DNA from: Zeus faber
Taxonomy: Eukaryota > Chordata > Actinopteri > Zeiformes > Zeidae
Length of the DNA stretch: 64,000 nt
Direction: 5' to 3'
NCBI GenBank assembly: GCA_960531495.1
Contig: CAUIJY010000071.1
Location: 1,116,001-1,180,000 of the forward strand
Part shown: in pieces, positions 1 through 9,589 of the stretch
How the letters are laid out: each line of letters starts with the position of its first letter
How positions within the stretch are numbered: position 1 is the first letter of the stretch
Program-made: the position numbers and the translations under genes
The notes under the pieces: generated by a model
Database searches by the model: none
Told to the model about the DNA's origin: nothing
The model's input: the letters and a program-made list of their open reading frames with translations, nothing else

Positions 1-171
1 CTGTTTAAGGCTGGACGAACAACTTTGTGGTTTTGGGGATGTATTGTTGAATGATGCATGAATAATAATTGTTAAATATTGTGGAGAGGAGAAATTGGAT
101 TGTTTGATGAGAACCGTAGTAAGGTAAGTTAAGGGAACGGGTTAGGAAACCCCCCTTCGAAGCGGCTGTGT

Positions 172-373
172 GTTTAACTTGCGTAGTAATTCCACGTAAC
201 GTTTGGGCCCGTGTGTAGAGAATACATCCAGTATGCCTAAACTGAGCGACGTTTTGGTGATGAACAATGTTTAACTCGTGAAGTAATTCCGAATCCCGTT
301 TAGGCCCGGTTGTTGAAAAGACCTCCGAAATGCCTAAACTAAGTGATGTCTGGCGATGAAAAATGTTAAACTC
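172..373 (+). repeat. About 97-bp direct tandem repeat in U3-like region
   Basis: Two copies plus a partial third are spaced 97 and 96 bp apart. Shared blocks include GTTTAACT, AGTAATTCC, GCCCG and ATGCCTAAACT. The copies have diverged by point changes. Confidence 0.7.
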
Positions 374-545
374 AGCCTTCAGAAGGGTAGTCGATAGTCG
401 GTAATTTCATTTAAGGGTGAAAGGCCCGGAATCATTTTTAAAGTAAAAAGGAAGCCAAGCATTTAGGGGTTAAAGGCCCGGTTCTTAGAGAAACCAAATA
501 TTAAAGGGTTAAAGGCCCAATTCACGTGACTTAGCGTAAAATTGT

Positions 546-742
546 ATTGCCGGCTGTGTGAGTGAGAGTGTGCGCAACGAGGTACCTTGTGTGTGTGGAA
601 AGAGAGGTACCATGCGTGTGTGTGAATGTGAGAGAGACCGCGGGCGTGTGTGTGTTTGAGACAGTCTTTGTGTTTAAGAGAGTGTGTGTTTGATAGAGTC
701 TGTGCATGTGTGATAGAGGTTTTGTGTGTGTATGTGTATGAA
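546..742 (+). repeat. GT-rich low-complexity tract
   Basis: An imperfect GTGTGT/GAGAGA-rich stretch on the plus strand, read as CACACA on the minus strand. Open frames crossing it consist of low-complexity threonine/histidine or valine/cysteine runs and are not genes. Confidence 0.75.
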
Positions 743-776
743 CAACCTCCTCAAATTGCCCTAGATAAAAGGGCAA

Positions 777-784
777 TATATAAA
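777..784 (+). promoter_or_regulatory. TATA-like box, candidate LTR promoter
   Basis: TATATAAA follows the repeated U3-like region and precedes A-rich sequence with AATAAA at about 796. The order TATA then AATAAA then leader is what an LTR would show, but with no second LTR this remains a candidate. Confidence 0.3.
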
Positions 785-841
785 AAAAAAATACAAATAA
801 AAAAAAAAAAGTTGACCTGTAATAACCTAAAAGACCACTAG

Positions 842-859
842 TGGCGTAGCTGCACCAGA
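842..859 (+). other. Candidate primer binding site (weak)
   Basis: TGGCGTAG lies 100 bp upstream of the likely gag start and could pair with a tRNA 3' end (CTACGCCA, as in some serine tRNAs). The following bases do not continue a convincing match, and the LTR end is not defined. Confidence 0.2.
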
Positions 860-941
860 AACACATTGAGATCCGAACATTTGAGGTTTCCCCCTCCCAC
901 TTCTTCCCATGTCTTTTGTTCTCCTGCCATTCAAAAACATA

Positions 942-3380
942 ATGGAAAAGACCCCATCCCCCAGACCCGGCACCAGTGAGATTCGTATTGAAGCTGTAGC
1001 TGAGCTCAAGAACAGAACAGAGCCAAAGTTCCATGCTTGAGAAACTTGGAAATTCCATAAATATGAACAAAAATGGATCAAAGCAGGGTGGTGGTCGAAA
1101 GACACTACCCCGACAGCAGAAAACCGCACCAAGGTGATAGAGGAAGAAAAAAGACTGCTGGCTGAAGCAGGAGTGGATGCAAAAAACAACCCTGGATTAA
1201 TGGGGGCTTGAAAGCGCAAGTTAAACAAGCAGCGTGCACAATGGGCGCTGGTTCAGCACATAATGACGGCATGGATTCGAGCGGAAATGATTGTCGAACG
1301 TCGCAATAAAATCAGAAATGCCGCAACCAAGGCAGTGGTAGAAGCCCAGAAGGAACCCTACCCCCCACAAGAAGACAAGTTACCACCCCTCCCCGAACCC
1401 ATCCCCCAAGGTCACACCCCACTCCAACCACACACCACCCCATCCCGCTACCCCTCCCTGCTGGCCGATGAAGAAACACATCGGCACCCCCCCTCTCCGT
1501 ACAACCCTAAGACCGAGCACACACCTGAAGCAACAGCGCCCCCTGTGCTGAGCAACCAGAAAATAGCCACCCCACCCCCGCCAGAAATACAAGCACCCGT
1601 ATTAGTAATGGAAGGCCCGATCCAAATCCATTTCCGAGTACAGCCCTCCCCAAAGCCATCTGACAGTGAGAACAAGGACAATGATCAGACATCGCCCCCT
1701 AACGATCAAACAGACACAAAGAGTTTCTCTCCTCTAATACAGAGGACGACGAATGCACTTGCCAGTCCTACAAACCACAAAAAGACATCAAGAAAGGAAA
1801 AAGAAATGTACCACAAGGGTTAGCCACGCAACTGTCACACTGACTGGACAATGTGGCCCACTACCAGAGGATGCCAACACAACCCATGTTCATCTCATAG
1901 CACCTCCTGCAGACGCTACAGCCAAACAACAACCCAAAGAAAAACAAAAGACCCGAAGCCAGCCCACACCTTCACCTACCCCTGTAGTCCCCAAATACAC
2001 CTTTAAGAAAACAAAACAAAGACACCCCACCCCCCTCCGCTCCTGGGAAGAAGAACCCATGTCAGACCACGAGACTAAGACAAAAAAGTGGTCATTCAAA
2101 AACAGTGGCAGCTCCCGGGGAGAGTACACAAACGACAACAGAAGAAAAGGAACCCTTATAGCATCATCCAAAAGCCAGGCCAGAAGATCGTCAGCAATAG
2201 GGATAGTTACCCGCTCGAAAATTAGACAACGAGAGGAGGAACAAAAGCAGTCCGCCAAAAGAGAAACATTTGTTCCCTGGTACCACCGCGACATGCAGGC
2301 CCTCAAAGGCAACCTATCAGCGTTGGACAAAGGAGCTGCAGCATGGATCCGAATCTTCGAAAACCACACAGCGGCTGACACACTAGCCCTAAGAGATGTG
2401 TGAGCCATTCTCCGCGCAACAGCAGGAAACATCACCCTGACCTCCCTGGAAAGAGAAGTTAGAACCCTCACCATGGCACACGAGCACCCATTCGACCACA
2501 TGCGGAATGACATATGGACAGCCATAGGAGAAACCTGGCCGACCAGACGCAACACAGTGGCCCTGGCAGGCCTGAGATTTAAAAATGGGGAAGAACCACA
2601 CGCCTATCTCACATGAGCAAAGGAGCTCTGGAGTGATAGCACTGTAGAACGTCATGACCCCTGCCTAGTGGGTCTCCCCATGTACATGCAGATGCCAAAT
2701 GCCAAAATGGCCTCCCAGGAGATGTCAGGCTGTAGCTCGCAGACACAGTTTGACTGTCAGACATGACCGAGAGACAGTGGGAGAGCCATCTCATCCATCA
2801 CCTGGAAAGACACATCAAAAAGCAAGAAGACGAATTCCTGGAGAAAGATTCCATACAAACCAGACTACTAAAAATGCAGGTAAAAAAACTGGAAGATGAA
2901 GTCAATACGGACAAAAAGAAGAAAGCAACTGTGCAAGCAGTAGTCACCACCCCTGAAGCACAGGCCCCGCCCCAAACCGCGCCACTACAATGGACAGGAC
3001 CACAGCCCCTAACTGTAACCCCCGCCTACCCACCAGCCCAGCACCTACCCCAATGGCAGCAGGCCTGGACTCCCTATGAATATCCCCAGCGGCAGTATCC
3101 AGGGGCCCCCGCACCCTCATACCCCCAAGGCCCCCCCCAATGGCAGCAACTGAGAGGGAGAGGACAATTCCAATCCTCTAGAGGATGGGGAGGACCCGAG
3201 AAAACTACAGGATGTTTCATCTGTGGCCAAAGTGACCACTGGGCAAGGGAATGCCCCCAGAACCAACAACCCCAGCAATTATATAGAGGATCCTACCGCC
3301 CCCCTCAGAGAGGAAGAGGAGCTTCCTCGAGAGGAAAGGGAGGACCCCGCATGGACACCCCGCCATGGCATGGAGCATAG
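942..3380 (+). pseudogene. gag: ERV gag (matrix, capsid, nucleocapsid), broken
   Basis: Structural polyprotein that would assemble the core. The likely start is ATG 942, which opens the frame leading into the proline-rich region. In-frame TGA codons lie at 1038 and 1209. The frame shifts (third to first) near 1790-1825, TGA codons occur at 2401 and 2614 in the capsid part, and the frame shifts back (first to third) near 2740-2765. A Pro-rich linker covers about 1360-1600, and a charged, coiled-coil-like segment about 2800-2930. The nucleocapsid has one zinc knuckle at 3213-3254 (C-x2-C-x4-H-x4-C; CFICGQSDHWAREC), flanked by Gln/Pro/Arg-rich sequence. The gene ends with TAG 3378-3380. All four in-frame stops are TGA. 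Confidence 0.75.
3378..3380 (+). promoter_or_regulatory. Gag UAG stop in frame with pol (readthrough arrangement)
   Basis: TAG ends the nucleocapsid frame and the same frame continues directly into protease-like sequence up to about 3480. Gammaretroviruses express pol by suppression of such a UAG. A downstream RNA pseudoknot was not established. Confidence 0.5.
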
Positions 3381-3395
3381 AGGCGCCCAGGGGAC

Positions 3396-3780
3396 ATGGA
3401 AGTGGTGGTACAGACAAAAATAAATGCCGAACCAGTAGTGCCATGTACAATCCAAGGAATCACTGTCAATCCAAGGAATTACTGTCACTGTCACTGTCAC
3501 GTGTCTTGCTTGAAGAACCTGGCCGCCAACATACTACGTACTACATACAACTATCCACTCGGAAATTACGGACTGTTGGATTCTCTGGGACGACACAAGT
3601 CCAACCCTTCACCGCACCCCTCCCTACCAAGATAGGTCCTCACAAAGTCAGACACCAATACCTCTACTCACCAAGCTGCCCCACCAACCTAATGGGAAGG
3701 GACCTTCTCCGAAGAACAGGGGCATCTGTGATATGTAACCTCCACGGTCTGGAAGTTAGTTTCTCTGAGCCAAAAGAAGA
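3396..3780 (+). pseudogene. ERV aspartic protease, active-site region lost
   Basis: The first strand of the protease is read in the third frame around 3396-3470. The C-terminal half is in the second frame, with a flap-like GFSG and the conserved MGRDLL motif at about 3692-3709. The catalytic Asp-Thr/Ser-Gly triad expected in between is not readable in any frame from 3440 to 3540. That interval instead holds short tandem duplications: CCAAGGAAT(C/T)ACTGTCA twice and extra CTGTCA units. This points to slippage destroying the active site. Confidence 0.6.
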
Positions 3781-4237
3781 GCTAATACCCCTCGAACGTA
3801 TACTCGTCTTAGGTGGAACTCCTGATACCACCCCCGACCCCACACTCACCGGCTGGTGGCATTTTGTAAACCTACCAACTCTGGAAAAAGTCGATGCTGG
3901 ACCCGTACACTGCACTCTCTGTTTCACACGCCACCGTGATGACATCTATGACGAAGGCTGGGAAGCGAAAAAGGAGGGACGACAAAAACGACTCCAGACA
4001 ACAGACTTCTATCTGGGCCACGAAGGAGTTGCAGCAGCGGTCCGCCTGACACCAGACCAACAATCCTGGTATCTACTTCACGACACCGCAGTTCCACATG
4101 TGACCCTAGCCGTAGAAGCCAACCATGCAGCCAAACAATTGGGCCCCATGGTCAAAAGAGCCCTCGCCAACCCACCTGGGTCCCCACAACGAACCCCCTG
4201 TTGCAACACATGCCAGACAAATCGGTTTGGAGAATAG
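3780..4237 (+). pseudogene. Spacer between protease and RT with paired HxTL motifs
   Basis: The open second frame continues from the protease for about 150 residues before the RT. It contains His-Cys-Thr-Leu at 3908-3919 and His-Val-Thr-Leu at 4097-4108, with the histidines 63 residues apart and the second inside AVPHVTLA. Two H-x-[ST]-hydrophobic motifs are the signature of the 2H phosphoesterase superfamily (LigT and AKAP7-like). Between them lies a charged segment (DDIYDEGWEAKKEG) and GVAAAV. I believe a region like this occurs in other fish ERV pol genes. Phosphoesterase identity is inference from the motif pair only; it ends at TAG 4235. Confidence 0.45.
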
Positions 4238-4239
4238 GA

Positions 4240-5370
4240 CACAACAGCTACGAACAAGGCATATATGAAAGAAATGTCCTGGAAAGAACTTATCAAGGAA
4301 GCATCGAAGAACACCCCCTGGCAGCAGAAATGTTCGCCCAACTACCGCCAACCCTCTGGACCACCGGCCCCTATCACGTTGGCTGCACACCACACCACAA
4401 TATACACATCAAAGTGAAAGCCCACGCTGTGCCCATTTGGCAAGGTCAGTACAAGGTCAAGCCCGAGGCAGCTGCTCGAATAGCCTCCACCATTGAAGGC
4501 CTCTTACAAGCAGGAGTTCTACGACCAGCGGATTCACCGTGGAACACACAAATTCTACCAGTACCCAAGGCTGGAGGACACTCATGGCGCCTGGTCCACG
4601 ATCTGCGACGTATCAACCAGGTGGTCCAACCCATTACTGAAAAAGTGCCCAACCCCCATGTCGCCCTGCATGCAGGCTCCCCGAGTCATCAATTTTTCAC
4701 CGTCATCGACCTGGCCAACGCATTTTTTGGCCTCCCCTTGGCCAAAGAAAGTCAAGATATGTTTGCATTCACATTTAAAAAATGCTCTTAGACCTACACA
4801 AGAATGCTACGAGGATTCACATGCACGCCAACCATATTCAACGCCTGCCTGAAGGCAGATCTCAAGGAACTCCTACTCATCCAGTATGTCGACGACATCC
4901 TCAAGGACATCACCACAGTAGAAAATTGCCTCACGGCCACCAAATCCCTGCTACGGCGCATCGCAAAATGTGGCTACAAAATCAGGAAGGAAAAAGCACA
5001 GGTCTGCCGCACAGAAGTGGTATTCCTGGGAAAAAGGATCACGGGAGATAAGAGATACATCAACCCGGAAAGACAACAGAGAATGCTCCAGTACCCTAAA
5101 CCCACCACCGTGCAGCAAATGCTAGCATTCCTGGGACTCACTGGCTATAGCAGACACCACATAGCTGATTATGTGGACCACACTGTTCCCCCACGCGAAC
5201 CCATTGCGGAAGCTGGCCATCGGAACGTCAAGGCACCACTCAACTGGACCACAAGTGCGGAGGAAGCGTTCATAAGATTGAAACAACTCATGGGGAAGGC
5301 CGAACACCTATGCACCCCAGACATCTCTTCCTCGTTCCATTTGGACGTTACTGAAAAGCACGGAATTGTC
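4240..5370 (+). pseudogene. ERV reverse transcriptase
   Basis: RNA-directed DNA polymerase domain, read in the first frame. Visible motifs in order: GLLQAGVLRPADSPWNTQIL (finger region), LVHDLRRIN, FFTVIDLANAFFGLPLA (motif A with the catalytic Asp), FTCTPTIFNACL (motif B), QYVDDIL with the catalytic YVDD at 4885-4896, FLGKRI and AFLGLTGYSR (thumb). An in-frame TAG at 4789-4791 splits it between motifs A and B. After about 5360 the frame changes and the connection domain is degraded. Confidence 0.85.
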
Positions 5371-5769
5371 AAGCTGTGCTCTGGCAGCCTCGACACGGTG
5401 AGCGCGCGATCCTGGCTCACCACAGTTGCAAACTCGACACAGTGGAACATGGACTCTCCGGATGTGGACGACACACGGCTGCCATCGCACACGCCCTACG
5501 AGAACCGACCACATTACTTTCTACCACCCCACCATCGTGCATACCACACATGGAGTCAAATCCTACCTCGATCAAACGGATTTCACCTTTACCACACCAA
5601 AACACAAGATGCGCTTGCATGTCACCCTGGAAAGAGACAATGTCTTGTACACAGCTGATGGAATCAACTTGGCCGGCGGACTACAGTATGCAGATGGCAC
5701 CCATGACTGCGTACAGCTCATGAAACTGGAAGCAAAGGGCCGCACAGACTTGGATGGAACATCTGACCC

Positions 5770-6215
5770 CGATGCAGAAATTGTCCTGTTTATAGATGGT
5801 TGTTGTTTCAAAGAAGAAGAGGGAAATAGAGCATCATACGCAGCCATTCAACAAATTAATGGACACCACGTCACCCTAAGAAGTGGGATGATAGAACAAC
5901 CAGCATCAACACAAAAAGCAGAACTCGACGCCTCGGTGAAAGCATTAAAAATCTCAAAAAACAAAAATGCAAACATATTCACCGACTCAGCATACAGCTC
6001 ACGTGGATGTAGCCATATGGATGAAAAGAGGACTCCAAACGTCAGCAGGAGCCCCGGTAAAACACAAAGACCTCATACTCGCCCTCCTGGAAGCTATACA
6101 TCTCCCCCGAAAAATCCAGATCATCAAATGCAAAGGACACTCCAAAGGAAATTCAAACGCAGCCGACACAGCAGCAAAAGAAGCAGGAGGGAACCTAAAA
6201 GAAAGAGCAGCAATG
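5770..6215 (+). pseudogene. ERV RNase H
   Basis: RNase H domain that would degrade genomic RNA in the hybrid. The second frame gives the catalytic residues Asp in FIDGC (5795), Glu in KAELDA (5921) and Asp in FTDSAYS (5984). Just after the last motif, near 5990-6005, the reading frame moves to the third frame, where AHVDVAIW, the KGHSKG histidine region and [11 protein letters not shown] complete the domain. One small indel thus separates the third and fourth catalytic segments. Confidence 0.75.
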
Positions 6216-6235
6216 ATGATTGTATTTACTGAAGA

Positions 6236-7484
6236 CAACGCCCTCAATTTGTCAGAGGAACATCTGAAAGAAGTGCAGAAAGAAGCGAAATGGAACGAAC
6301 ACTCGCAGTGGCAGAAGAAAGGAGCCACATGCACCAGCGGCCTATGGAGAAGCCACGATGGGCGCCCAGTAGCACCAGCCGCACTCCTGGTCTACCTCAT
6401 CAAGGAAGCACATGGACAGACTCATGAAGGACCCAAAAGAACCACCAACAGGCTCAAACAGGACTGGTGGCATCCCTACCTGGAGGAAATGGTGGCCAAC
6501 CATATTGCAGAATGCGTCGTCTGTCACGAGCTAAATAAGAAGACAGTCTACCAAAGACCTTTGGGAACATTCCCAGTGCCCCCCTACCCCTTCAGAGAAA
6601 TATGCATAGATTACACCGGCATGGGCAGGGACAACAGAGTACAAGGGTACAGATACCTACTCGTGATGGTAGATCGATTCTCCAAATGGGTAGAAGCAGT
6701 CCCTTGCAAAAGAGAGGATGCAGTATCTGTGATTAAATGGTTATGGAAAAAACGCATTCCTCGGTGGGGTTTCCCCACAGTTATCTGCTCGGACAATGGA
6801 TCTTATTTTACCAGCGATAAAAAACTCAGCCAGGTAGAACAGGCATTAGGTATCTCCCATAGATCTGGTTCAGTCTATCACCCCCAGTCAAAAGGCCTAG
6901 TTGAAAGTGCAAACCAGACGTTGAAAGAAAAAATGGCCAAGGTGCTGAAAGAGACAAAACAGCAACTCAGTATGTCTCTACAGAACATCACAAAAACGAC
7001 TAAACTAACGTGGGTAGATGCCCTACCCCTAGCATTAATGTCCATGCGAGACCTCTCCCCATAGTCAAACACATCTTAGCCCACACGAGATATTAACAGG
7101 CCGCCCCATGCCAGGTCCTCACAACCTACCAGCTAAATCACCCGCTTTTGATGATTTCCAGGAAGGTTTACCTGAATATGTCAAAGCACTAACCGCAGTA
7201 TCTCGAGTTTTGTATTCACAGGTCAAGAACACTGCCCCAGACTGCCCCACACCCTGGTGGTCAGCCCCGGAGACTGGGTCCACATCAAGGTCCACAAACA
7301 GAAGTGGCCTGAGCCAAGGTGGACTGGACCTTGGGAGGTAGTGTTGGCCACCTCACATGCAGTAAAGCTCAAAAATAAAACTGGTGCTCCCTGTCACCAC
7401 CTCTCCCACTGCGCCCCTGTCACCCCACCCGCAAGAACTCTCACAGAAACAAGGATCCAGCTGAAAGACGTAAGCATTCTGTAA
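6236..7484 (+). pseudogene. ERV integrase, broken near C-terminus
   Basis: Integrase core, open in the third frame to TAG 7062. The HHCC zinc site is seen as HGQTH (6411-6425) and CVVC (6513-6524). Catalytic residues are Asp 6609 (CIDYTG), Asp 6792 (SDNGSY) and Glu 6903 (LVESAN), with 36 residues between the second Asp and Glu instead of the usual 35. After the stop, sequence continues in the first frame (LTGRPMPGPHN region) and then in the third frame from about 7243 with PGDWVHIK and the GPWEVV C-terminal domain, ending at TAA 7482. The core itself has no lesion visible to me. Confidence 0.85.
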
Positions 7485-7494
7485 TTAACCATGT

Positions 7495-7529
7495 AAAAAA
7501 AAAATAATATTTTTTTTGTTTACCCTAGG
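7495..7529 (+). promoter_or_regulatory. Candidate env splice acceptor
   Basis: A T-rich tract (TATTTTTTTTGTTTACCC) leads into TAG|GAG just after the pol stop and just before env-like sequence, where a subgenomic env mRNA acceptor is expected. Not tested by any model. Confidence 0.4.
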
Positions 7530-7806
7530 AGAAGTCCTGGACCCTACACAGTATACATATTCTTACCAAGTGGGACCCCAATTATCGTATGACCAGTATA
7601 TGACAAAGGTCAAAGAGTGGGGCCGAATGAAAGAAACAGTTCTTGTCATTTATGCCTATGAAGGACAAATCCTGGCATTCAATGTTGATTTCTGTTCCAT
7701 AATAAAGTGTGATTCCACAGGGTAGGAGCAGTACCAGTGGAATGAGAAATATGCGTGGTCCACCAACCCTAGACTAACAAGTGACTGGTGGCTGGACGAG
7801 GTTTAA
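7516..7806 (+). pseudogene. env: ERV env 5' fragment (surface subunit start)
   Basis: First-frame sequence after the candidate splice acceptor encodes about 70 residues, with TAG at 7723, then continues in the same frame (YQWNEKYAW, TSDWWLDEV) to TAA about 7804. Position after pol and aromatic-rich composition suggest the start of the envelope surface subunit. No signal peptide is obvious and the opening ATG is missing; the reading begins from TTG. Most of the surface subunit is absent downstream. Confidence 0.45.
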
Positions 7807-7865
7807 GGTACCCATATTGATTGTGGGGCATGGAGTAATGTGCTTATAAACACAGGAACCAGTAG

Positions 7866-8165
7866 GAGGAATTGCTACTCCACTCACGGAGCGTAGAACT
7901 AAAAGAAAATGCAGAAATGGATGATCACATCACTGGTTGGTTGGACTCTATGTTTTCCAAATGAAAAGGCCTCATTTTATCATGCATAATCAACGTTGCT
8001 ATCATTGCTGCTCTGTTAATTGTATGTGGATGTTGTTGTATACCATGCATTTGTACTCTAGTGAAAAATGCATCATGACTGCGTTGGGAAAACCAGAAAT
8101 ACAAGCGTACATGGCATTGAGACAGAAGGAATGTGGCGACACCTATGTTGCTATAGGTATGGGCC
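7866..8165 (+). pseudogene. env: ERV env 3' fragment (transmembrane subunit end)
   Basis: The third frame from about 7866 reads a short ectodomain stub (HITGWLDSMFSK, then TGA 7962), followed by a hydrophobic segment VAIIAALLIVCGCCCIPCIC (about 7995-8054). This is a membrane anchor with the cysteine cluster typical of retroviral transmembrane proteins. The frame stops at TGA 8076; the cytoplasmic tail seems to continue in the second frame (ALGKPEIQAYMALRQ) to about 8165. Only 60 bp separate this from the surface-subunit fragment, so the middle of env has been deleted. Confidence 0.6.
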
Positions 8166-8215
8166 TCCTTTCCCCAGCACCAGGACCCCGACATCCTCAT
8201 CCACGATAACTGCAT

Positions 8216-9375
8216 CTAGTTGATCATTTTGACACGCCCATGTATAGGACCCATAGAATATTAAATGCCACACTGGGACTGAAGAGTGTGCAAAGTTTTG
8301 CAATAATTTTGTAGTTTCTCAAGGCCCCAAACGTCACGTAAACTGTTTTTTTGAACATAAAATTCAACGCGTTGCCACACCCGCATCGTGACGAAAAAAA
8401 AATGTTTTAATAACTTTTAATCCCCAATGAGTCTCAATCCAAAAAATCCCCCAGGAGAAGTTCACGAAAGTACAAAGCATAAAAAGTGGATAAAATATTA
8501 CAAAAACACAGCTTTTTTTGGAACACGAAATCCAACGCTTTGCCACGGCCACATCGTGTGACAATTATTATTTTTTTTAATATCTTTTAATCGTGAAGGT
8601 GTCTTGTAGACACTCGCCAAGTTTGAAGCCGGATAAATGGCCTCGGAGGAGTTTACGAAAGTACAAAGCGAGAAAATGAACGGAAAGTGACTAAAATTAC
8701 ACATTTAATCCAAGAAGTTACAAAAGTGTCCCGAATTTTGTGAATTTCATGGTAAAAAGTGAATAGGTTTGATGTTTTGAAATTTTCAACAGGGTGTGTC
8801 GGGCCATTTTGCCACGCCCATGCAGGCAACTCATACAATATCAATTGCCACACTGGGACTAACAAGTGCGCAAAGTTTTCGTGAATTAGTATCTTTGGAA
8901 CATGAAATTTTACGTGTTGCCACGCCACCCTAGAAAATAAAATAATAATTTTCTGACCTATTCACCTTTTTCCACGTAAACTCCCAAAATTCGGTACACA
9001 TTTGTAACCTCTCTAGACTTGGAAAAAATATATATTTCCGCCATGACGGAAACCCAACAGGAAGTCGGCCATTTTGAATTTTCCTGACTTTTTAGTCATA
9101 TTTATGCTTTGTACTTTCGTGAAACTCCTCCTTGGCGATTTATCGGATCGACTTCAAACTTGACGAGTGTCTACAAGACACCTTCACAGCTAAAACCTAT
9201 TAAAATACATATATATTTTGGCACACGGTGTGGGCGTGGCAACACGTACAATTTCATGTTCCAAAAGATACTTGGAAATTCACAAATCTTTGCACACTCG
9301 TCAGTCCCAGTGTGTCATTTGATATTCTAGTGGTGCCATGCATGGGCGTGTCAAAATGGCCGCCTATTATCTCCT
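8216..9375. repeat. Cluster of a fish interspersed repeat in direct and inverted copies
   Basis: Blocks of one family recur: CACGCCCATG, TGCCACACTGGGACT, TGCAAAGTTTT, GTTGCCAC, TTTTAATC, CACGAAAGTACAAAGC. Plus-oriented partial copies lie at about 8216-8495, 8500-8690 and 8800-8930. A minus-oriented copy lies at about 9100-9375, starting with GCTTTGTACTTTCGTGAA and ending GGGCGTGTCAAAATGGC. No coding sequence was recognised. I associate the family with fish genomes but cannot name it. Confidence 0.65.
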
Positions 9376-9589
9376 ACATATTAGACATTGTGATAATATT
9401 ATTCTGTTGTTACACGAGTGTGCATACATTCATTTTTGTACTGAGCCTGTAGTCTGCTATTCAACTATTTAACGCCCATTTAACAATCTTGGACCTATAC
9501 CAAACAATGTTGTCAAAATGTGTGTCTCTCACCCAAGTGTTTAAGTCTATGTGCCCAGGTCAAAGCAGCCCTACCCGTCCCACTTGAAG
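9376..9589. other. Unassigned spacer
   Basis: Between the repeat cluster and the second retroviral remnant I see no gene, repeat or LTR similarity to the 5' end of the first ERV. Confidence 0.4.

Larger units (their letters stand above)
1..840 (+). repeat. Partial 5' LTR and leader of the ERV, with tandem repeats
   Basis: This non-coding stretch lies upstream of gag. A unit of about 97 bp repeats head to tail: GTTTAACT starts recur at 172 and 269, with a degenerate third at 365, each followed by an AGTAATTCC or similar block and a GCCTAAACT block. From about 415 to 515 a shorter GGGTTAAAGGCCC-type motif appears three times. Repeated blocks upstream of a TATA-like box fit the enhancer-bearing U3 part of a retroviral LTR. 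The true LTR left boundary lies outside the window and the right boundary is not fixed, because no second LTR is available for comparison. Confidence 0.5.
3381..7484 (+). pseudogene. pol: ERV pol, multiply frame-shifted
   Basis: This would have encoded protease, a spacer, reverse transcriptase, RNase H and integrase as one polyprotein. Visible reading-frame path: third frame at 3381 to about 3480; second frame to TAG 4235; first frame across the RT N-terminus with an in-frame TAG at 4789, on to about 5360; third frame at about 5376-5510; second frame to about 5995; third frame to TAG 7062; first frame at about 7072-7240; third frame to TAA 7482. Every expected domain is represented in order, so decay is by small lesions rather than large deletions. 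Confidence 0.8.
1..8170 (+). mobile_element. Decayed endogenous retrovirus, gamma/epsilon-like, fish type
   Basis: One plus-strand provirus is recognisable from its gene order: LTR/leader, gag with one CCHC knuckle, protease, reverse transcriptase with YVDD, RNase H, integrase with HHCC and DDE residues, then env pieces. The gag stop is TAG and pol continues in the same frame, the arrangement of gamma- and epsilonretroviruses. The copy is dead: gag has four in-frame TGA codons and two frame shifts, pol has an in-frame TAG and several frame shifts, and env is mostly deleted. The left end is cut by the window edge and no 3' LTR was found; a repeat cluster begins at about 8216. Assignment to the gamma/epsilon group is by motif resemblance, not by phylogeny. 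Confidence 0.85.

Noticed and set aside
531-1070. Minus-strand open frame of 179 codons
   Set aside because: Runs through the GT-rich tract and antisense to gag; low-complexity His/Thr content, no domain.
1890-2555. Minus-strand open frame of 221 codons antisense to gag
   Set aside because: Shadow of the gag coding strand; no recognisable domain.
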